Below are positions 1 through 10,282 of a stretch of DNA of 64,000 bases, one piece after another. The first letter of the stretch is position 1. Every line of letters begins with the position of its first letter. This DNA comes from Adiantum capillus-veneris (Eukaryota > Streptophyta > Polypodiopsida > Polypodiales > Pteridaceae), in assembly GCA_014529385.2 (NCBI GenBank), contig CM043953.1, positions 82,935,838 through 82,999,837 of the forward strand. The letters are read 5' to 3'. The position numbers and the translations under genes were made by a program. The notes beneath the pieces are model-generated. The model had not been told where the DNA came from and searched no databases. It saw only the letters and a program-made list of their open reading frames with translations.

Positions 1-1500
1 AAAACATGTAAATAGTGTACATAAGGGTTTGAGGATAAATGTTTTGATAGAAGTTGATAAATGCATTGTAGGTGTGTTTGATGAGTGTTCATTTTTCGAT
101 ACTATGCAAGACTTGGAATCTTTAGTGGATTGTGATTTGCATATGGGAATTGATGTTGTGAAAGTATGCTCAATTTAAATGTACAAAGTAAGTCTTTAAG
201 GATTTCAAAAATGCTCAAGATGTTGATGTACAAGTGGAGAGCAAGTATAATTCTATGGCAAAGAAAGTGGAACCAATGGCATTATGTCTACCAAAGGACT
301 GCACGAATAAGATGGAGGTAGCCTAATCCTCATGACCCAAGCAAGATTGGGCATAAGTTTAGAGAGTATTTTTGAAGAAGTTAAAGATTGTTGCGAGGAT
401 AGTTTGGCAAAGGTTGAAAGAATATGCTTTGAAGAAATTCTTGCCAAACATGGAAAGGGCTTTGCATTTGAGCTACATGAGATAGAGTGTGTTGATCCAT
501 CCAAGATCAAGATGGGTATTTTGGAGCCTTCTTGTGCTCCATATTCAAATAGGTGGTTCACAGTTCCAAAGAAAAATGGTACACTTTATTCAGGGATATG
601 CAATCAGTAAATAAGTGACAATTACAAATGTGGGTACAAGGCCAATTGTAGATGAGTTTTCAAAGAAATTTCAAGAAGGGCAATATATTATATGGGGGGA
701 ATTGTACTAAGGGTATGATTAGTTCCAACTGGCAATGGAAAGTAGTGACTTGACTACCATGAGAACGCCTTTGGGTTTGTTGAGAATGTGCACCTTACCT
801 CATGGAGAAACTAATTCAATTGTGCATATGATGAATGATGGGGTGCAGCGGCTTTAGGGGGTGGCATTTGAGGATCGGCATGGTCTTGAGGGTGTGAAGC
901 AGACAAGAACAAGAGAGAGAGGATTTGACACAACAAGAAAAATAATACGCTATTGAATGATTGATTATTCAAAGCCTTTTACATGTTTATAGCTTTGGGT
1001 AGCCATGCAAACTCCAATGGAACCAGTGGTGCATATCTCTTGTGGAGAAATTATGTTCCCACGGGATAGACAAAAGGGCTTGAAAACCTAACAATGAATG
1101 ATATGAACAAATTCCTACGTGACTTCATACCTCAAACTACAATGCCCTTTCTTGATGATGGGGCCAATAAAAGTATGTGATGCCAGTGATATAGATGGGG
1201 CTCTTGACTCAAGGGGGTGCTGCAAGTATGTGGAAAATCATATCAATGATTGTAAGAAGATCTTGTCAAGGTCTTGTCTGTTGGAAAAAGTCAGTGTTTG
1301 GTGTGAGCGAAGTTCTTATTGTGGGACACAATATGTGCGGGCCATATGGTAGAAGGGCTTGTCTGGCAAAGATTGATGTGATTCAACGAATGACAGAGAC
1401 ATGTATTAATGTGACTGAGGTTTGAAGGTTCTTTGGTGCATGTATGTTTTATGTTATCTGGATTCCACATTATGTCGCATGTCTTGGGGGGTCTTGTGAG
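1..1500 (+). pseudogene. Decayed Ty3/gypsy reverse transcriptase region (Gyp1)
   Basis: The + strand keeps recognisable blocks of a Ty3-type RT with many stops and frame changes. At 440-610 the translation contains KMGILEPSCAPYSNRWFTVP, the usual start of the RT fingers. At 640-835 it reads through a primer-grip-like stretch ending LRMCTLPHGETNSIV. The catalytic block survives as MPFLDDGPIKVC at about 1,141-1,176 (an F-L-D-D box), followed by the connection region (CGPYGR, IDVIQRM, 1,336-1,400). The RT is interrupted between the two halves by the solo LTR at 836-1093. The first 170 bases may be the end of a gag/protease region, but I cannot place them. The gene is certainly dead. The family call (Ty3, not copia) rests on motif order and on the integrase further on. 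Confidence 0.75.
836..1093. mobile_element. Solo LTR inserted in the Gyp1 reverse transcriptase
   Basis: This 258-bp block begins TGATGGGGTG and ends CCTAACA (TG...CA). It is flanked by the 5-bp direct repeat ATGAA at 831-835 and 1094-1098. If the block and one repeat are ignored, the RT reading frame runs continuously through HMMNDMNKFLRDF, which matches the expected RT sequence at this point. It has no coding capacity. It is best read as a solo LTR left by LTR-LTR recombination. The family is unknown and it does not resemble the other LTRs in this window. Confidence 0.7.
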
Positions 1501-2056
1501 TGCATTAGAAGCGGTTATTAAATTTTGATTTTTCTCATAGTTTTACATATAAAAGTGTACCATAAAATGGAATTGGGATAAACAATTTACAGATTGAAGA
1601 GAAAAAGGGTGTATTTCATTTGTAAAAAATTCATTGATAAGGAAGTTTAGAAATACTCCTTGAATGCACATGATATACACAATTTACACATAGTGACCCC
1701 CCCCCCCCCCCCCCCCCCCCCCCTCGCGGCGCATGTAGAACCTTTCCAGTCAGATATGCCCTCTAGAGCAAGCTTTGAAAATGAAAAAAGAAATGGTTGT
1801 AGAGGATGATGATGTAGGCACAAGGTTTTACAATAGCTCTCATGACAACGGTGATCATACTTGCCTATAAAATGCATTTGAGTCCTTTACAAAGAACCTA
1901 TATCAAGGTGATTAGCTACTCATTGGATGCTATTTGAGCGATTTGGCAAGGCAAGAAGGGTGGATTGATCAAGAGTTCAAAAGAATATGAAGAAATGCCT
2001 ATGGATAATTTTTTAAAGATGGGTACTTATAGAAGCATCCAAAACAAATAAATGGA
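1501..2056. other. Eroded RNase H/spacer region with a C27 tract
   Basis: This lies between the RT and integrase remnants of Gyp1, where RNase H would be expected. I see no intact domain. It includes a pure run of 27 C at 1697-1723, which is rare in plant DNA and could be an expansion or an assembly artefact. Confidence 0.4.
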
Positions 2057-2940
2057 ATGCCCTTGAGGGTTTTGAATGATAAGGAAACTCAAAATGAGCT
2101 TATGAAAAGGTTTCATGAGAGTCTTTATGTTGGACACAGAGGTGTATGGGCCACCTCTACTAAATTGAAAGTGAGGTATCGATGGAAAGGTATGTTTAAG
2201 GATGTATCTCACTTTTTGGAGTCTTGTGAAACCTGTCAAATGTAGTCAAATGTGTGTCATCGGGATGGGTTACACCCTACTTACCCATTGGCCATGGACT
2301 ATGAGTGGGTAGTAGATCTGGTTACTATGCCATTGGGCGTATAGAAAATGAGACACATAGTGCTTGCACGAGAAGACTTAACCAATCAAGTTGAAGGTTG
2401 TGCTTTAAGAAGAAAAAGCACAGAAGGGATATGTAAGTTCCTCTTGGATGATATAATTCGCTATTATACGTGTTTTGGGAAAATAACAGCAGACATGGAC
2501 AAATAAGATGCCGACAAAGCTAGGGAGTTTTTCTCTAGGTTAGGGATTCAACATACTCTTACTACTGCATACAATCCTGAGGGGAATGTTAAATCAGAGC
2601 ATGGGCATCCTCCTATCAATAAAAGATTTGGCTAAGGTCTACAAAGGTAAATTGGGAGAGTGGCTTAGGTTATTGGCTTATGCTTTATGGGCTGATCGTA
2701 CAACTCATAGCTCAGTTATTGGTTATATGCCTTTTGAGTTGATGTATGATCAAAAATATGTAATACCAATTGTGAGGATGTAATTCCCACATGGAATGTA
2801 TTACCTTGGGAATATGTAATAAGTAGGGAAGACATTCTTGCTTTGTGTATATAGAAATTAGAAAGAAGGCCTCAAGATATTGAAATTGTAGTAGCACGAT
2901 TGAAAGACACAAGGTTAAAGAATAAATAAGGGGCATATGC
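2057..2940 (+). pseudogene. Decayed Ty3/gypsy integrase (Gyp1)
   Basis: An H2C2 zinc-binding block is visible at 2,057-2,245 (H-x-G-H-R near residue 24, C-E-T-C at the end). The catalytic core follows with stops: a first Asp in DYEWVVDLVTMP (about 2,299-2,335), REDLTNQVEG (about 2,371-2,400), a second Asp in TADMDK, and a Glu in NPEGNVKSEHGHP (about 2,574-2,613). The C-terminal block YALWADRTTHSSVIGYMPFE is at about 2,679-2,740. The order H2C2, D, D, E, W-A-D-R-T-T is that of Ty3 integrases. The reading continues on the + strand from the RT remnant, so both belong to one element. At least five stops are visible, so it is not functional. Confidence 0.75.
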
Positions 2941-3507
2941 TCAAACCGAAATCTATTGAGGAAGTTGATTGTGTGTTGGTGTATGATAGTAGACTTGACA
3001 ATAAGAATTCAAAAATAATAAATCTTTGAAAGAGATGGTTGTTCCTTATGTGTCCAAGCATGTGCATGGGAATGCAACATATACCTTGCATGAGCTAGAT
3101 GGGACAGAAATGAAGATTATTGTAGGGAAAAGAATCAAGTTGGTTCAAAAGAAAAGTTGATACATATCCCTTCAACTCACAAGAAAGTCAAAATGAAGAA
3201 TCTAATGAAAATTTTATGGATGATGATGAAGGAAAAGAGATGATGCGCAAGAATTCATTGAGATGATGATGAAATTGACATGTATGTTAACTAAATGAAG
3301 ACTGAACCTATAAAAAAGGTATGTATGGCACAAGGTAGAGGATGTGTAGTTTTAAAGGAGGAGAGGTCTGCAACGTGGCACCATTGGATGTTTTATCACA
3401 TTCTACCATGCCTAATTTTCTTTGGAGATGTACAAATGTCAAGTGTTTAAAGTGGCACGCTCGATTTGCTTAGAAAGTTCAATGCAAACGATCTCGACCT
3501 GAAATAG
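2941..3507 (+). other. 3' end of Gyp1 and probable start of its 3' LTR
   Basis: No coding signal is seen. A purine-rich run (TTAAAGGAGGAGAGG, about 3,352-3,366) sits before TGCAACGTGG and could be the polypurine tract and LTR start. The LTR would then be split by the NaLTR1 insertion at 3,513 and resume at 19,190. No second LTR copy is in the window to confirm it. Confidence 0.35.
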
Positions 3508-3512
3508 CAAGT

Positions 3513-3577
3513 TGTTGAGAGAGAAAGAGAGAGAACAGAAATAGAACCCTAAAGTGTGTTGAATACACACATGAGAT

Positions 3578-3608
<31 letters not shown>

Positions 3609-3670
3609 GGGACCTGGGTGCTATATATAGAGAAGCCATATATTGAGTAGCTACAAATATAAGCTCAACA
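3513..3670 (-). repeat. NaLTR1 3' LTR
   Basis: 158 bp, TG...CA. It aligns with 19,043-19,184. The main length difference is an (AT)n run at about 3,575-3,604. The adjoining CCCCCACTCAA (3,671-3,681) is the polypurine tract on the - strand. Confidence 0.85.
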
Positions 3671-4429
3671 CCCCCACTCAAATAAGGGCCCTAACTGTGG
3701 ATGAAAAAACCCTTGGAGGATCAAGCTGAAAACCCACAGCTCTATATACACCCACCGTTATATTATAAAAATCATTGAATGTACAAATGTTCATGAGGTG
3801 CTACATCACTCCTTTTACAATTATTTTTTTATGAGGAGCTACATCACTCCTTTTACAATGAATATTTTACGAGGAGTTACATCACTCCTATCCTATCAAA
3901 TACAATAATGAATACAAAGGTTCAATATAGAGGTGTAAAGGCTATTGATTAGGTCGTGATCAGAAGTGTCTCCGTGAATTTGATGTGTAGCTTGTCATCA
4001 ATATGGCATCACCAAACATGTCTTCATGTTGTCATCAATATGGAATCACCAAATATGTCTTCATAAATCTTTTCTTGTCACCAAGTTTGTCTTCATGAAA
4101 TCAATTATTTGATCAATCCTACATAGATCATAGACTCAAAAAACATAGTCATCAAAAATTTTAGTATCATTAGTGAAATAATTATGTTCACAATGCCATA
4201 AGGGATGGTTCGTGACGCCACTCTTTTGACAACATATGAACGCACGACAACATATGTTTACATAAAGTATGAACGTAAAAGTACAAGATGCATGACTACG
4301 CGATGCAAATGACATGTGTATATACTACATAAAACGACATTTATCAACATAGGGATATCAATGAATATCATCAAAGTATTAACAAAACATCATTATTGTA
4401 TCAATAAAAATGAATAAATTATCATGGTA

Positions 4430-4725
4430 TCAATGAAAAGCATCATGGTATCACCGAGAATGGTAACAACGAAACAACATCATGGTATCACCAATAATAA
4501 TCATTGTATCAAGGAAACAACATCATGGTATCACCGAGAATAACCATGGTATCAACGAAACAACATCATGGTATCATGGAGAATAACCATGGTATCCGAA
4601 ACAACGATTTTGATGGTACTATTATGATGTTTTGTTAGTACTTTGGTCATGGTGATTTTCATTGATACCATGATGATATTTTGTTGATACCATGGCTATT
4701 CTCGGTACTATGGTATCAATGAGAG
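4430..4725. repeat. GGTATCA minisatellite with an inverted copy
   Basis: A unit of about 50 bp (core AACAACATCATGGTATCACC followed by GAGAATAACCATGGTATCAA) repeats several times between about 4,430 and 4,610. At about 4,655-4,725 the same unit recurs as its reverse complement (GATACCATGATGATAT, then GATACCATGGCTATTCTCGG). Direct array plus inverted copy could form a long hairpin in RNA. Confidence 0.75.
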
Positions 4726-5230
4726 ATTATCAAAAAAATGATGTAAAGTATATCTCTAAAAGAGTAATTATACCATAATCAATAAATGAATATATTATAT
4801 AACAAAAGATCATATACCATCAGAAGCTTGACAGAATTTGGATGATCATCAACTCGACAGAATCGGAATGATATTCATGATAGATATCCATGAACAGATC
4901 TATAGACATTTGATATCTGGAAATATAGGTATCCAAGAACAAATCATCAGTAAATGTCTGAGAACATATTAGACAGCTTGAAATAGTATAGACTTTTGAG
5001 AGCATATATCTATAACACTGATTTGATTTGTAACTGTATTCTGCAGCAAAGTTACGTCAGTAACAAATATATAATTGATGAAGAGAAACATATAATTGAT
5101 AAATTTTCAATTAGGAGGAAAATCAAAAGCGAAAAGCAAAAGTTGTTTTTCAGACATGTACGCAGTCTGCGAACAATAACTCGAAATCGATGCAGAATTT
5201 GAAAAAAAAAGTTTCTTCTGCAAAGTTGTA

Positions 5231-5321
5231 GACCACATCGATTCCCGTGGCTCCCACTGGTTGTTCACCACATCGATTCCGGTGGCTCCCACTGGTTGTT
5301 CACCACATCGATTCCGGTGGC
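5231..5321. repeat. 35-bp tandem repeat near the NaLTR1/Cop1 junction
   Basis: The unit CCACATCGATTCCGGTGGCT plus 15 bases occurs about 2.6 times. It lies inside a larger repeat of about 200 bp whose other copies are at about 18,690-18,835 and 18,840-19,015 (shared phrases GCAAAGTTGTAGACCACAT and ACATGTACGCAGTCT). Confidence 0.7.
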
Positions 5322-5369
5322 TTACGTGGGTAATTTTTACAAAATCGATTTCAATTAAGAGAAAAATAG

Positions 5370-5595
5370 TGTTGGAATTAGGGTTGCAGAGAAACGCACA
5401 CAGCTTGGAGAAGACAAAGGAAGTTCAAGGCACACAATAGAGAGTATGTTACTTAGTGTGCAATGGAAAGATTGATAGCCCTAGAGTGATGGGCGTATAT
5501 ACAATGCACAAGAAAAAAACCTCCTAAAGAGGAAAAGAATGCCCCGGCGGTCCTAGTGTATTCACACACATCACTACCACATGTATATGGTAACA
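5370..5595 (-). repeat. Cop1 3' LTR
   Basis: On the - strand it begins TGTTACCATATAC and ends ATTCCAACA. It matches 18,453-18,679. A C6 run at 5,599-5,604 next to it is the polypurine tract on the - strand. Confidence 0.9.
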
Positions 5596-5670
5596 AATCC
5601 CCCCTGGAGTGATGCAGTGAACGAGAGCTGGCACATGAGTAAAGGGAAGTGCCATGCCTTGAGGACATGA

Positions 5671-6450
5671 TCAGTCCACAAAGGGGAGTAATCCCAAAGC
5701 TTTGCAGAAAGCTTCAAGCTTCTCATGAGACAATGCCTTTGTGAAAAGATCTGCAAGGTTGTCTTGTGTTGGCACATAAGCCGAGCTGATCCTTCCTGCT
5801 AAGAGCCTCTCCTTGACATAGTGATAATGCACCTCAATGTGCTTTGTGCGAGCATGAAAAATTGGGCTCCTTGCAACTGCCAATGCGCTCTGGCTATCAG
5901 TGTAGATAGTGTTGGAAGTGTCCTGTCCAACACCCAAATTATCCATAAGGCGTCTGAGCCATACACACTCAACCGTAGCTCTGAAGACTACCCTGTCCTC
6001 AGCCTCACAACTCGAAGTGGCCACAGTAGGTTGCTTCTTGCTCAACCATGATATACATGAACTGCCAAGCATGAAACAAAAACCACTTGTGGACACTAGC
6101 GTGTCAAAACAACCAGCCCAATCTGAGTTTGAAAAAGCATGTAAATATGGCGGCAATGATCCCCCCTTGGGATAAAACAAGCCAAGATGTAAATTTCCAC
6201 TAAGGTAGCAAAAAATCCTCTTGACAGCCTGCCAATGCTTAGACCCTGGGCTATGCATAAATCTGCTGACCTGTGAGACTGCAAATTGAATATCTGGCCT
6301 CGTGTTGCATACATAAATGAAGCAACCAACAACAATTTGGTAAAGAGTGACATCAGCAAGATCGCTAGCATCATGTAGACTCAACTTCAAACCTGTTTCC
6401 ATGGGAGTGGCAATAGGTTTACAATCCTCAAGTCCAAACTTACATAGCAA
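5671..6450 (-). pseudogene. Cop1 RT C-terminal part and RNase H
   Basis: A 259-residue open stretch. It starts in the RT thumb/connection region (LLCKFGLEDCKPIATPME), passes through TRPDIQFAVSQVSRFMHSPG, and then a copia RNase H with SNSDWAGCFDT, SKKQPTVATSSCEAE, YTDSQSAL and ARTKHIEVHYH. The final residues DNLADLFTKALS are the usual copia pol C-terminus. The stop at 5,671 is about 65 bp from the polypurine tract, as expected. An in-frame stop at 6,505 separates it from the preceding RT segment. Confidence 0.85.
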
Positions 6451-6504
6451 TGTCTCTATGTAACTTTTCTGACATAAGGCAATACCACCATCACACTGCT
6501 TAAA

Positions 6505-7358
6505 CTATATGCCCAAATAATGATGCAACAACCCCAAATCTTTCGTCTTAAAAGTAGCATTTAAATCATCCTTAAATTCAGCAATATGTCTCTTATTTGG
6601 TCCAGTGATCAGCAAATCATCTACATAAAGAACCACAATGAGAAGTACATCACCTTCACACTTTACATACAATGTGTTTTCTGTTGGACTGTTACGAAAG
6701 CCTTGTTTGACCAAATGAGTGTCAGCTTTCTCATACATGATACCAAGCACGAGGAGATTGCTTCAACCCATACAAAGCCTTGTTGCATTTGCACACTTTG
6801 TCCTCTTGTCCTTTCTTGACAAAACCACGAGGCTGCCTTACATAAACTTCCTCAAATATGTCACCATTCAAGAAAGCAGTAACAATGTCTGATTGATGTA
6901 CATCCCAACCAAAAAGAGTTGCCAATGCACATAGAAAATGGCACAGTAGTCATACGACAAGTGGGACAAAAGTTCTCTTCATAATCTATGCCTTTTTGTT
7001 GTGCATAACCCTTTGCAACAAGTCGAGCCTTATGGCGATCGATCTCACCATCCGGCTTGCGTTTCAACTTGTAAACCCACTTCATACCAATGGCCTTTTT
7101 GCCAGGAGGAAAATCACATAAAGTCCATGTGTCATTTTCTATAAGTACATCATATTCTGATTGCATGGCAGCCATCCAATTTTTTGAATTTTGTGCTTCA
7201 TCAAAATACAAAGGTTCCTCAACATCATGCAAGCTAGACACAGCCAAAGCATAACAATCTGATGCATAACATGCATGGCGAGAGCCTGAACAAGTACGAC
7301 TAGACAAAGGTGCATCCAATTTGCTGTCACGCAAAGTGTGCACCAGCCATTTTGGCAT
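6505..7358 (-). pseudogene. Cop1 reverse transcriptase, broken
   Basis: The RT is readable in three overlapping pieces in shifted frames. 6,861-7,358 has KNWMAAMQSEYDVLIENDTW, then WVYKLKRKPDGEIDRHKARL and VAKGYAQQKGIDYEENFCP. 6,731-6,925 has QSDIVTAFLNGDIFEEVYV and LYGLKQSPRAWY. 6,505-6,750 has the catalytic box LYVDDLLITG. Frame changes lie near 6,900 and 6,740, with a stop at 6,505-6,507. All RT blocks are present in order, so decay is by small lesions, not by large deletion. Confidence 0.85.
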
Positions 7359-7545
7359 ACCTCTAGCCTACTCATTTTCAGCCTTTTCCTCATCATCTAC
7401 ATCATGTACAATTGCATCAGTAATAGGCTGATCTATAACATTCTCAGAAACCCCCATAGGCTGTACATTTGCCTCATTGGAACTTACATTCGTATTTCCA
7501 CCACTGAAAAGAGGCAACAAAGTGTCTAGTACATGACAGCAAGGG
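7359..7545 (-). other. Cop1 linker between integrase and RT
   Basis: This is the acidic, low-similarity spacer found between IN and RT in copia elements. It is broken here by frame changes and the stops at 7,368 and 7,546. No domain is seen. Confidence 0.45.
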
Positions 7546-8087
7546 CTAAACAGAATCTTCCACAAACACTACATCCCATGAAACCAGAATACGTTTTGTT
7601 TGCGGATGATACAACCTGTAACCTTTGGCTTTCAGCACTATACCCAGCAAAATACATTTGACAGCCTTATCATCCAATTTACTGCGCTGTGTTTGTGGCA
7701 CCAAGGCATATGTCAAACAGCCAAAAACAAGCATGTGCTCAATAGAAGGCTTTCTATCATACCATGCTTCATATGGAGTAATGGACTGCAAAGCTTTCGT
7801 AGGACAGCTGTTTAGTACATAAGTGGCACACATGATGGCCTCAAGCTAAAAAGCGTGCAGCAAAGCTTGACTTTTGACCATATATCGTGCCATTTCCGTA
7901 AGTGACCTATTTTCCTCTCAGCAACACCATTTTGCTGAGGTGTATAAGGCACTATACATTGATGTTTTATCCCATGACTAGCCAGAAATGCATTAAATTC
8001 ATGAGACATATACTCCCCCACTCAATCGGAACGGAGGGTGCCCATAGTACATTTTGATACATTTTCATCCATAGCCAGAAATTGTTT
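7546..8087 (-). pseudogene. Cop1 integrase, C-terminal half of the core
   Basis: From 8,087 downward the - strand encodes the part of the integrase after the CACTA insertion. A catalytic Asp is in LRSD, followed by an in-frame TGA at 8,022-8,024. Then come GEYMSHEFNAFLASHGIKHQ, VPYTPQQNGVAERK with the catalytic Glu, and in a shifted frame the C-terminal block (YEAWYDRKPSIEHMLVFGC, 7,546-7,833). The first residue after the junction continues directly from the part at 16,237-16,374 when CACTA plus one TTT are ignored. Confidence 0.85.
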
Positions 8088-8099
8088 CACTACAAGAGG

Positions 8100-8335
8100 T
8101 TGTGTGCTCTTGTGACGCTGTTAGCGACGGAAATACACTGGGTTTTTATAACCCCCGGCGTTGCTAAACCGTCACTAATAGCGTCGCTACGAGAGCTTCG
8201 CTATAACTGTTGCTATAGGCGTCGCTATATAGCGACGCATATAGCGACGGTTATAGCGACGTTTACACAGAAGTCTATAGCGACGCTACAGAGCCATAAA
8301 TAGCGACGGTTATAGCGACGCCCGAGAGAAATTTT
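8100..8335. repeat. CACTA left subterminal repeat region
   Basis: About 235 bp in which the 8-mer TAGCGACG, or its complement CGTCGCTA, recurs many times in both orientations, for example around 8,113, 8,178, 8,220-8,260 and 8,275-8,320. Such arrays in En/Spm-type elements bind the small regulatory protein (TnpA-type). The same motif recurs at the right end, which supports the boundaries. Confidence 0.75.
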
Positions 8336-8344
8336 TTTTGGTGA

Positions 8345-8363
8345 CAGGGCATTGAATGCCCTG
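8345..8363. repeat. Short hairpin next to the left subterminal array
   Basis: CAGGGCATT, one G, then AATGCCCTG: a perfect 9-bp stem with a 1-nt centre. Possible terminator-like or binding structure; function unknown. Confidence 0.5.
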
Positions 8364-8701
8364 CCACCCATCAACCATATTGTACTTGATTCACTTTTTA
8401 AAAAAAGTACAAGGGTAGATAATAGACCCAAAATAGTCACCCACAAGATGCATTGTTTGCAAAATTGACAAGCGTAAAATTGACAATTGTACACATCATA
8501 GGCAAAATGAATTGATTGGCAAATGTAATAATGACAATTGTACAACATCATAGACATAAAGAATTGATTGGCAAAATGAACTGCGGTGACAAATGTAATA
8601 ATATACATGGTTCAAAAAGACGTATAAAATCCGTCTCATGATACATAAGCTATGAGAAACCCTAAACTAATTCTATCTAGCTACGGCTAAACTGACGTCG
8701 T

Positions 8702-10010
8702 CTAGCCAGACGTCTCATCGCGTCCAAGCGGCGTATCTGTCGGATTCTGCAAAAAAAGACAATAAGACAGCTTTCAGTAAGTATAAACATATAACGACAT
8801 TTATAAAACAATACAAAAAATAGAAAAGAGTAAACCCTAATACTAACCATGCCGCCGCGAGAACTGAGAATGTCCATCAAGGCGTTTAAGCCCTTCCTGC
8901 CTACGTACTCGCGCTCGTACGGTGTGGGATCACGTCCTGTCATCGACCACTGTCAAAACATACAAAGATTTCATTATGTTAGAATTAAAAACTCATAAAC
9001 CCTAAACTATCGAACATAAAGAGCAATGCGAAAACACTTACAAAATCGGCCTCAAATGATGCCCATCCACCGCTCCCCAAGTGGTGCGAGCTCCCTGCCT
9101 CTACTCGCGCTCTGGCTGCATCCTTTTGTTGCTTCCACTTGTCGGGATTCTCGCGCGCTGCTTTCTTCGCATTCTTCCAATCTTCTTTGGCCAGCCAATC
9201 TGGCCTGTTCCACCCATGCTTGATTGCTTTTTGCACTTCGGAACGCTTGTGTTTGCAGTATTCGCGCATTCGAATCTTCATCAGGTCTTCATTGAAGCGC
9301 TGATCCCGTGTTGGAACGGGAAACTCATCATGAAGTATGCTGATGACTCTGTTTTTTAAATCACTTGGTACTTCACTCCATTTGTTTAGTATGTAGTGTC
9401 TAAACAGCTGAGAGCAAAGACCACGCATGCGCGAGATCACCTTCTTGCCGTCATCATCCATGATGATGCCGCTGCTGAAGTCGACGGAGTAAGGCAAGCC
9501 CTCTGGCCGGTGACGCATGATCCTGGGTGTCCCGGCAGGGGTCTCTAGCGGCGTGTCGATGGGGGTACGGACGTCAGGTGTCTCCACCGGCGTCTGGGCC
9601 CCGAAGCGAGGAGTGTTGAGTGGGGTGGCTCCTGGCGGAGTAGGTAGAGGTGTGTAGCTGCTAGGAACAGTTAGCCGCGCAAAACCTGGCATAGATGGCG
9701 ATGCTATGGCTGGTGTGGGGGCGGGCAAAGAAGGGGAGGGTAAAGAGCCTCGTCGAACACGAGGCGGTGTGGAGGCATCGGCGGCAGAATCCCCACAACA
9801 ACCGCCACCGCCACCACTAGAGCGCCGGTGTCTAGACGAGTGTGAAGCTCGTCTCGTAGACGCCGAAGCTTCGGAGCGCGCCAAATGCTCCGAAAGAGAG
9901 GGAGATGCGGATGGAGTAGGAACGCGCGATGATGTGCCAGAGCGACAACACTCCACGTACCACTGTCTCTGCTGCGGTGACAAAGAAGAAAGAAACTCCT
10001 CATCATCCAT
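8702..10010 (-). CDS. Tnp1-type protein of the CACTA element (Transposase_24-like), 3 exons
   Basis: Predicted exons on the - strand are 9,042-10,010, 8,848-8,949 and 8,702-8,746, giving 371 residues with no stop. Both introns are GT-AG (92 and 101 bp) and fall between complete codons. Residues 1-200 are a low-complexity Ser/Pro/Thr/Gly region with STPSP-like repeats. Residues about 210-323 hold the conserved part: RHYILNKWSEVPSDLKNRVI, RMREYCKHKRSEVQ and SSHHLGSGGWASFEADF. Exon 2 gives MTGRDPTPYERE, the usual signature after this block. The ATG at 10,010 lies 2 nt after an AG that may be the end of a 5' UTR intron. This family accompanies Tnp2 in plant CACTA elements and probably binds the subterminal repeats. 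No disabling lesion is visible. The family call is confident; activity is inference. Confidence 0.75.
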
Positions 10011-10282
10011 ACCTGCATTAAACACACGAATATTTAAACTTAATATTGAATGAATAGAGTAGACAATGACGCAAAGACCATTAAATACAATGACGTAATG
10101 GCACATATAAATACAATGACGCAATGAATTGAGTGATAGAAGAGGGAAGTCGAAAACTCAGAATTTTCAATCAAAAGATGTGAGCGCGAGTAGAAAAGAG
10201 CGTTATACACCATGGAAGGTACTTAGAGAGCCAGAGCTTTTACAACACGGAGCAAAATTGTTCAAATACAATATTTGTGGCC

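Larger units (their letters stand above)
3671..5369 (-). other. NaLTR1 internal region, no ORF
   Basis: 1.7 kb of AT-rich DNA. It includes repeated phrases around ACATCACTCC and GTCTTCAT (3,790-4,100), the GGTATCA minisatellite (4,430-4,725) and leader-type tandem repeats (5,110-5,345). I found no protein domain in any frame. Confidence 0.6.

Noticed and set aside
840-1093. Insertion with a 9-bp target duplication ATGAATGAT (Mutator-type)
   Set aside because: No inverted ends; the same sequence is explained better by a TG...CA solo LTR with a 5-bp ATGAA duplication and a chance TGAT at the LTR start.
4430-4725. CRISPR array
   Set aside because: Repeats are contiguous and diverged with no unique spacers; eukaryotic context; it is a minisatellite.
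9704-10053. GC-rich open frame on + opposite Tnp1
   Set aside because: Mirror of the low-complexity Ser/Pro region of Tnp1; no independent support.
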